Source: BJGV01 sp964013575
Lineage (GTDB): Bacteria; Pseudomonadota; Gammaproteobacteria; Burkholderiales; Nitrosomonadaceae
NCBI GenBank assembly: GCA_964013575.1
Contig: CAXGWP010000019.1
Coordinates: 1-26,691 of the forward strand
Direction of reading: 5' to 3'
DNA length: 26,691 nucleotides
Both the position numbers and the translations under genes were made by a program. How positions within the stretch are numbered: the first letter of the stretch is position 1; the number at the start of each line of letters is the position of its first letter. The notes below the pieces were generated by a model. That model worked only from the letters and a program-made list of their open reading frames with translations, did not search any database and was not told the DNA's origin. Of this stretch, positions 24,556 to 26,691 are shown in pieces.

Positions 24556-25740
24556 TTAGGCATACCATCTCAGCCTACGTGAGAACTTCTCAAGTACCTC
24601 AATATTACTTTTTTCTGCACGATGGCACCAATCTTCTAGTTGTTTCACTAACTCATCTTTAGTAGCTGTAGAACGTTGCCAAACAGATATAAGTTCTTCA
24701 CGCATAGTATAGACTTTATCTAGTGTCCTGGTTTTACTTAGAACTAAATTAAGTTTAGCTTTTTCATGTTCTTGTAGGGTATTAGAATCGGCTAATACCC
24801 ATCGTTTTAGAGTATTATAATCTATACCATGTTGCAGAGCCTCTTTTCTTAAATGGCTTACCTCCTTAGCAAAAATTTTCTTTAAGGAATGAGCATATTT
24901 TGCTAATACCTCATAGCGGTGAAGAATCACTGCTTGTAGCGTATCTGAATCACATTTTGTTTTTGTAGTATTAAGTCGTAATTTAGGTGCCATCTTTTTT
25001 ATTTTTGCTAGTCCCATTGACTTTAGAATGCATATATACATCCAACCAATATCAAACTCATACCATTTATTTGAGAGCCGTGCAGATGTTGCATATGCAT
25101 GGTGATTATTATGTAATTCTTCTCCTCCAATAAGAATTCCCCATGGAATAATATTGCGGCTTGCATCTTCTGGCTGGAAATTACGGTAACCCCAATAGTG
25201 CCCAATACCATTAATAATTCCAGCAGCAAATAAAGGTGACCAAGCCATTTGTACTGCCCATATAGTTAATCCAATTGGGCCAAATAGAATTAGGTTTATA
25301 ATAAGCATTATAGAAACACCTGCTACACTGTGTGGAGTGTAAATATTACGTTCTATCCAATCATTAGGGGTTCCTTGACCATATCTTTCCATTGTTTCCA
25401 AATTTTTGGCTTCTTTACGGTAGAGTTCTGATCCTTCTAATAATAATTTCCCAATACTTAAAATTTGAGGACTATGTGGATCATCAGTAGTTTCACATTT
25501 AGCATGGTGTTTACGGTGAATTGCTGTCCATTCTTTGGTAACCATACCTGTAGTAAGCCATAGCCAGAAACGAAAGAAATGGCTGGGTATGGCATGCAAT
25601 TCCAGGGCACGGTGTGCTTGGTGGCGGTGTAAGAAAATAGTGATACTAGCAATTGTGATATGAGTAACAACCAAGGTAAACACTAAATAGCCCCACCAAG
25701 GTAATTCAATCAGCCCTGATATAATATGGATAAACTCCAT
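24556..25740 (-). CDS. Membrane fatty-acid desaturase with helical C-terminal extension
   Basis: This 394-residue integral membrane di-iron desaturase probably introduces a double bond into acyl chains (delta-9 type by family) and so tunes membrane fluidity. The three histidine boxes are intact: H38-R-H-Q-A-H43, H75-R-K-H-H79 and H210-N-N-H-H214. Hydrophobic segments lie at about 13-36, 55-66, 138-165 and 165-178. From about residue 250 a charged, helical tail of some 145 residues follows, ending FSRRLRWYA. Similar tails occur in beta- and gammaproteobacterial desaturases, and their role is unknown. AGGAA lies 11 bases upstream of the ATG. A good promoter lies at 25773-25801. Confidence 0.88.
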   Translation of the reverse strand: MEFIHIISGLIELPWWGYLVFTLVVTHITIASITIFLHRHQAHRALELHAIPSHFFRFWLWLTTGMVTKEWTAIHRKHHAKCETTDDPHSPQILSIGKLLLEGSELYRKEAKNLETMERYGQGTPNDWIERNIYTPHSVAGVSIMLIINLILFGPIGLTIWAVQMAWSPLFAAGIINGIGHYWGYRNFQPEDASRNIIPWGILIGGEELHNNHHAYATSARLSNKWYEFDIGWMYICILKSMGLAKIKKMAPKLRLNTTKTKCDSDTLQAVILHRYEVLAKYAHSLKKIFAKEVSHLRKEALQHGIDYNTLKRWVLADSNTLQEHEKAKLNLVLSKTRTLDKVYTMREELISVWQRSTATKDELVKQLEDWCHRAEKSNIEVLEKFSRRLRWYA

Positions 25741-25772
25741 TTGTATAAATTCCTAGTAAATTGAGATGCTGC

Positions 25773-25801
25773 AATCTAAAGCGAAATATTCATTTAGTCA
25801 A
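25773..25801 (-). promoter_or_regulatory. Sigma-70-type promoter of the desaturase gene
   Basis: On the minus strand TTGACT (25801-25796, five of six) and TAGATT (25778-25773, four of six) are 17 bases apart. They lie about 33 bases before the desaturase ATG, leaving a leader that carries the AGGAA ribosome site. Confidence 0.55.
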
Positions 25802-25917
25802 GAAATTATATAGCATATTTACGGCTACACATAGAAAAAATATATTTTTAATATGCAGCATTCAATATACTCATCAAAAATAAAATTAAATGATTAATCT
25901 TATTATATTAGCTGTAT

Positions 25918-25961
25918 ATATCAATTAATTACATTTGAATTTGAATGTAATTAATTGATAT
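25918..25961. repeat. Perfect 18-bp inverted repeat with 8-base loop
   Basis: The left arm ATATCAATTAATTACATT (25918-25935) and right arm (25944-25961) are exact reverse complements around TGAATTTG. The arms are almost entirely A/T and no T-run follows on either strand, so it is not a classic intrinsic terminator. It lies just downstream of tesA and upstream of the desaturase promoter. It may end or stabilise the tesA message, or act as an operator. Apart from this and the promoter, the 249-base gap (25741-25989) shows nothing else. Confidence 0.75.
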
Positions 25962-25989
25962 CTTAGAAAAGAAGTTAGATAATTGAATA

Positions 25990-26652
25990 TTAATCTGTCT
26001 TTGAATTAGGCATAATCATTTTTTTTAGGATTTTCCATACATTTATTAAAATTATTTTTTGTGCGATTTTGTTAGGATGGATTCTATCATCTTGGAAATA
26101 TTCTGGTTTGTCACCAAACCCTTCAAGCATAAATGGTACTAATTTGAGTGCATGGCGCTGTGCTATTTTTTGATAAATATTTGAGAATTTTTGTGTGTAT
26201 ACTGGTCCATAATTTGGAGGTAGATGCATACCGACTAATAATACTGATGCCTTATTTTTCTTACATTCTTTTATGATTCCTTCTAGATTATTATGTATGG
26301 ATTTAATGGACATACCGCGTAATCCATCATTTGCTCCTAGTTCCAAAATAACAATGTTAGGGCGGTAACGATGAAGTGCTTGTTTAATTCGATTAAGCCC
26401 ACCTAATGTTGTTTCACCACTAATACTAGCATTGATTATTTGGTAGACTAATTGTTCTTTTTCTAGTTTTGTTTTTAGTAGACTTACCCATCCAGTATTT
26501 TGTGGTAAGCCATACCCTGCTGACAGGCTGTCTCCATATACCATAATAGTATTAGATTTGGTGGGAGATATAGTAGTATCTATGCCGCTATTAGCTATAC
26601 TAGAAGAAATACTTAATAATAAAATATTTAAAGTAATTAGAAAGGTTTTCAT
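25990..26652 (-). CDS. tesA: SGNH-type acyl-CoA thioesterase / arylesterase TesA
   Basis: This 220-residue exported hydrolase cleaves acyl thioesters, esters and lysophospholipids. The signal peptide covers about residues 1-20 (ILLLSISSSIA). The SGNH blocks are intact: Gly40-Asp41-Ser42 in GDSLSAGYGL with the nucleophile Ser42, Gly79 in SGETTLGG, Asn108 in GANDGLRG, and Asp189 with His192 in DRIHPN. Length is slightly above the E. coli protein. It is divergent from an ABC-transporter-like gene whose ATG overlaps its own start. No ribosome site is visible before the ATG, and its promoter would lie beyond the window. Confidence 0.94.
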   Translation of the reverse strand: MKTFLITLNILLLSISSSIANSGIDTTISPTKSNTIMVYGDSLSAGYGLPQNTGWVSLLKTKLEKEQLVYQIINASISGETTLGGLNRIKQALHRYRPNIVILELGANDGLRGMSIKSIHNNLEGIIKECKKNKASVLLVGMHLPPNYGPVYTQKFSNIYQKIAQRHALKLVPFMLEGFGDKPEYFQDDRIHPNKIAQKIILINVWKILKKMIMPNSKTD

Positions 26653-26691
26653 GACAGATAATTTAATTATAAAGCCTATTGTACAAGCAAT
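26651..26691 (+). CDS. Probable start of an ABC-transporter ATPase (YbbA/LolD-like), cut by window edge
   Basis: An ATG at 26651 opens MTDNLIIKPIVQA to the right edge. It has AAAGG (26641-26645) five bases upstream, a fair ribosome site. In many proteobacteria, including E. coli, tesA is divergent from an ABC-transporter ATPase gene (ybbA). The 'IVQA' stretch resembles the first strand before the Walker A loop in such proteins. Only 13 codons are visible, so the identity rests mostly on gene context. Confidence 0.45.
   Translation, partial: MTDNLIIKPIVQA

Noticed and set aside
1..26691. Search for CRISPR arrays, insertion sequences, phage genes or a novel defence cluster
   Set aside because: No regularly spaced direct repeats, transposase genes or unexplained multi-gene cluster were seen. 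Nearly all space is filled by recognised housekeeping genes.

Overview
The window is about 26.7 kb of AT-rich (roughly one-third G+C by eye), tightly packed bacterial chromosome carrying conserved housekeeping genes. The blocks rpoE-rseA-rseB-mucD-glutaredoxin-lepA-lepB-rnc-era-recO-pdxJ-acpS-nagZ and zapD-coaE-(pilD)-corC-ccsA/ffh are typical of Betaproteobacteria. The Nudix/ThiE-like fusion, the cysteine-free L33 and the desaturase with a long helical C-terminus also fit. I infer a low-GC betaproteobacterium, perhaps close to the Nitrosomonadales, with a genome that has been losing genes. The exact taxon cannot be fixed from this sequence.

Layout. 1-1798 (minus): the start of a YgfZ-type folate-binding protein, cut by the window edge, and nadB. 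2057-5990 (plus): a sigma-E envelope-stress operon (rpoE, rseA, rseB, mucD/degP and a small glutaredoxin-like gene) with overlapping or abutting genes, closed by a strong perfect hairpin. 6135-13626 (plus): lepA, lepB, rnc, era, recO, pdxJ, acpS, nagZ, covering translation, secretion, RNA processing, ribosome assembly, repair, vitamin B6, acyl-carrier-protein activation and wall recycling. 13715-13942 (minus): a TusA-like gene. 14085-16352 (plus): argJ and a Nudix/ThiE-like fusion. 16389-20323 (minus): zapD, coaE, a CorC-type CBS protein and a CcsA/YpjD-like membrane protein. 20392-21738 (plus): ffh. 21762-23865 (minus): a secreted DUF192 protein, dut and coaBC. 24107-24533 (plus): rpmB and rpmG. 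24556-26652 (minus): a fatty-acid desaturase and tesA. The right edge (plus) has the first codons of what is probably the ABC-transporter ATPase usually found divergent from tesA.

I found no CRISPR array, insertion sequence, prophage, tRNA or rRNA, and no convincing undescribed multi-gene system. The best leads are in the gaps. Two spaces hold what look like decayed genes at the places where the related genes normally sit. A DUF4845-type relic lies between lepB and rnc. A prepilin-peptidase (pilD) relic lies directly upstream of coaE, with pilB and pilC absent from the locus. Together they suggest ongoing gene loss, including loss of type IV pili. Other notable structures are a perfect 19-bp hairpin after the sigma-E operon, an 18-bp A/T-rich perfect hairpin between tesA and the desaturase, and divergent genes whose start codons share one CATG.
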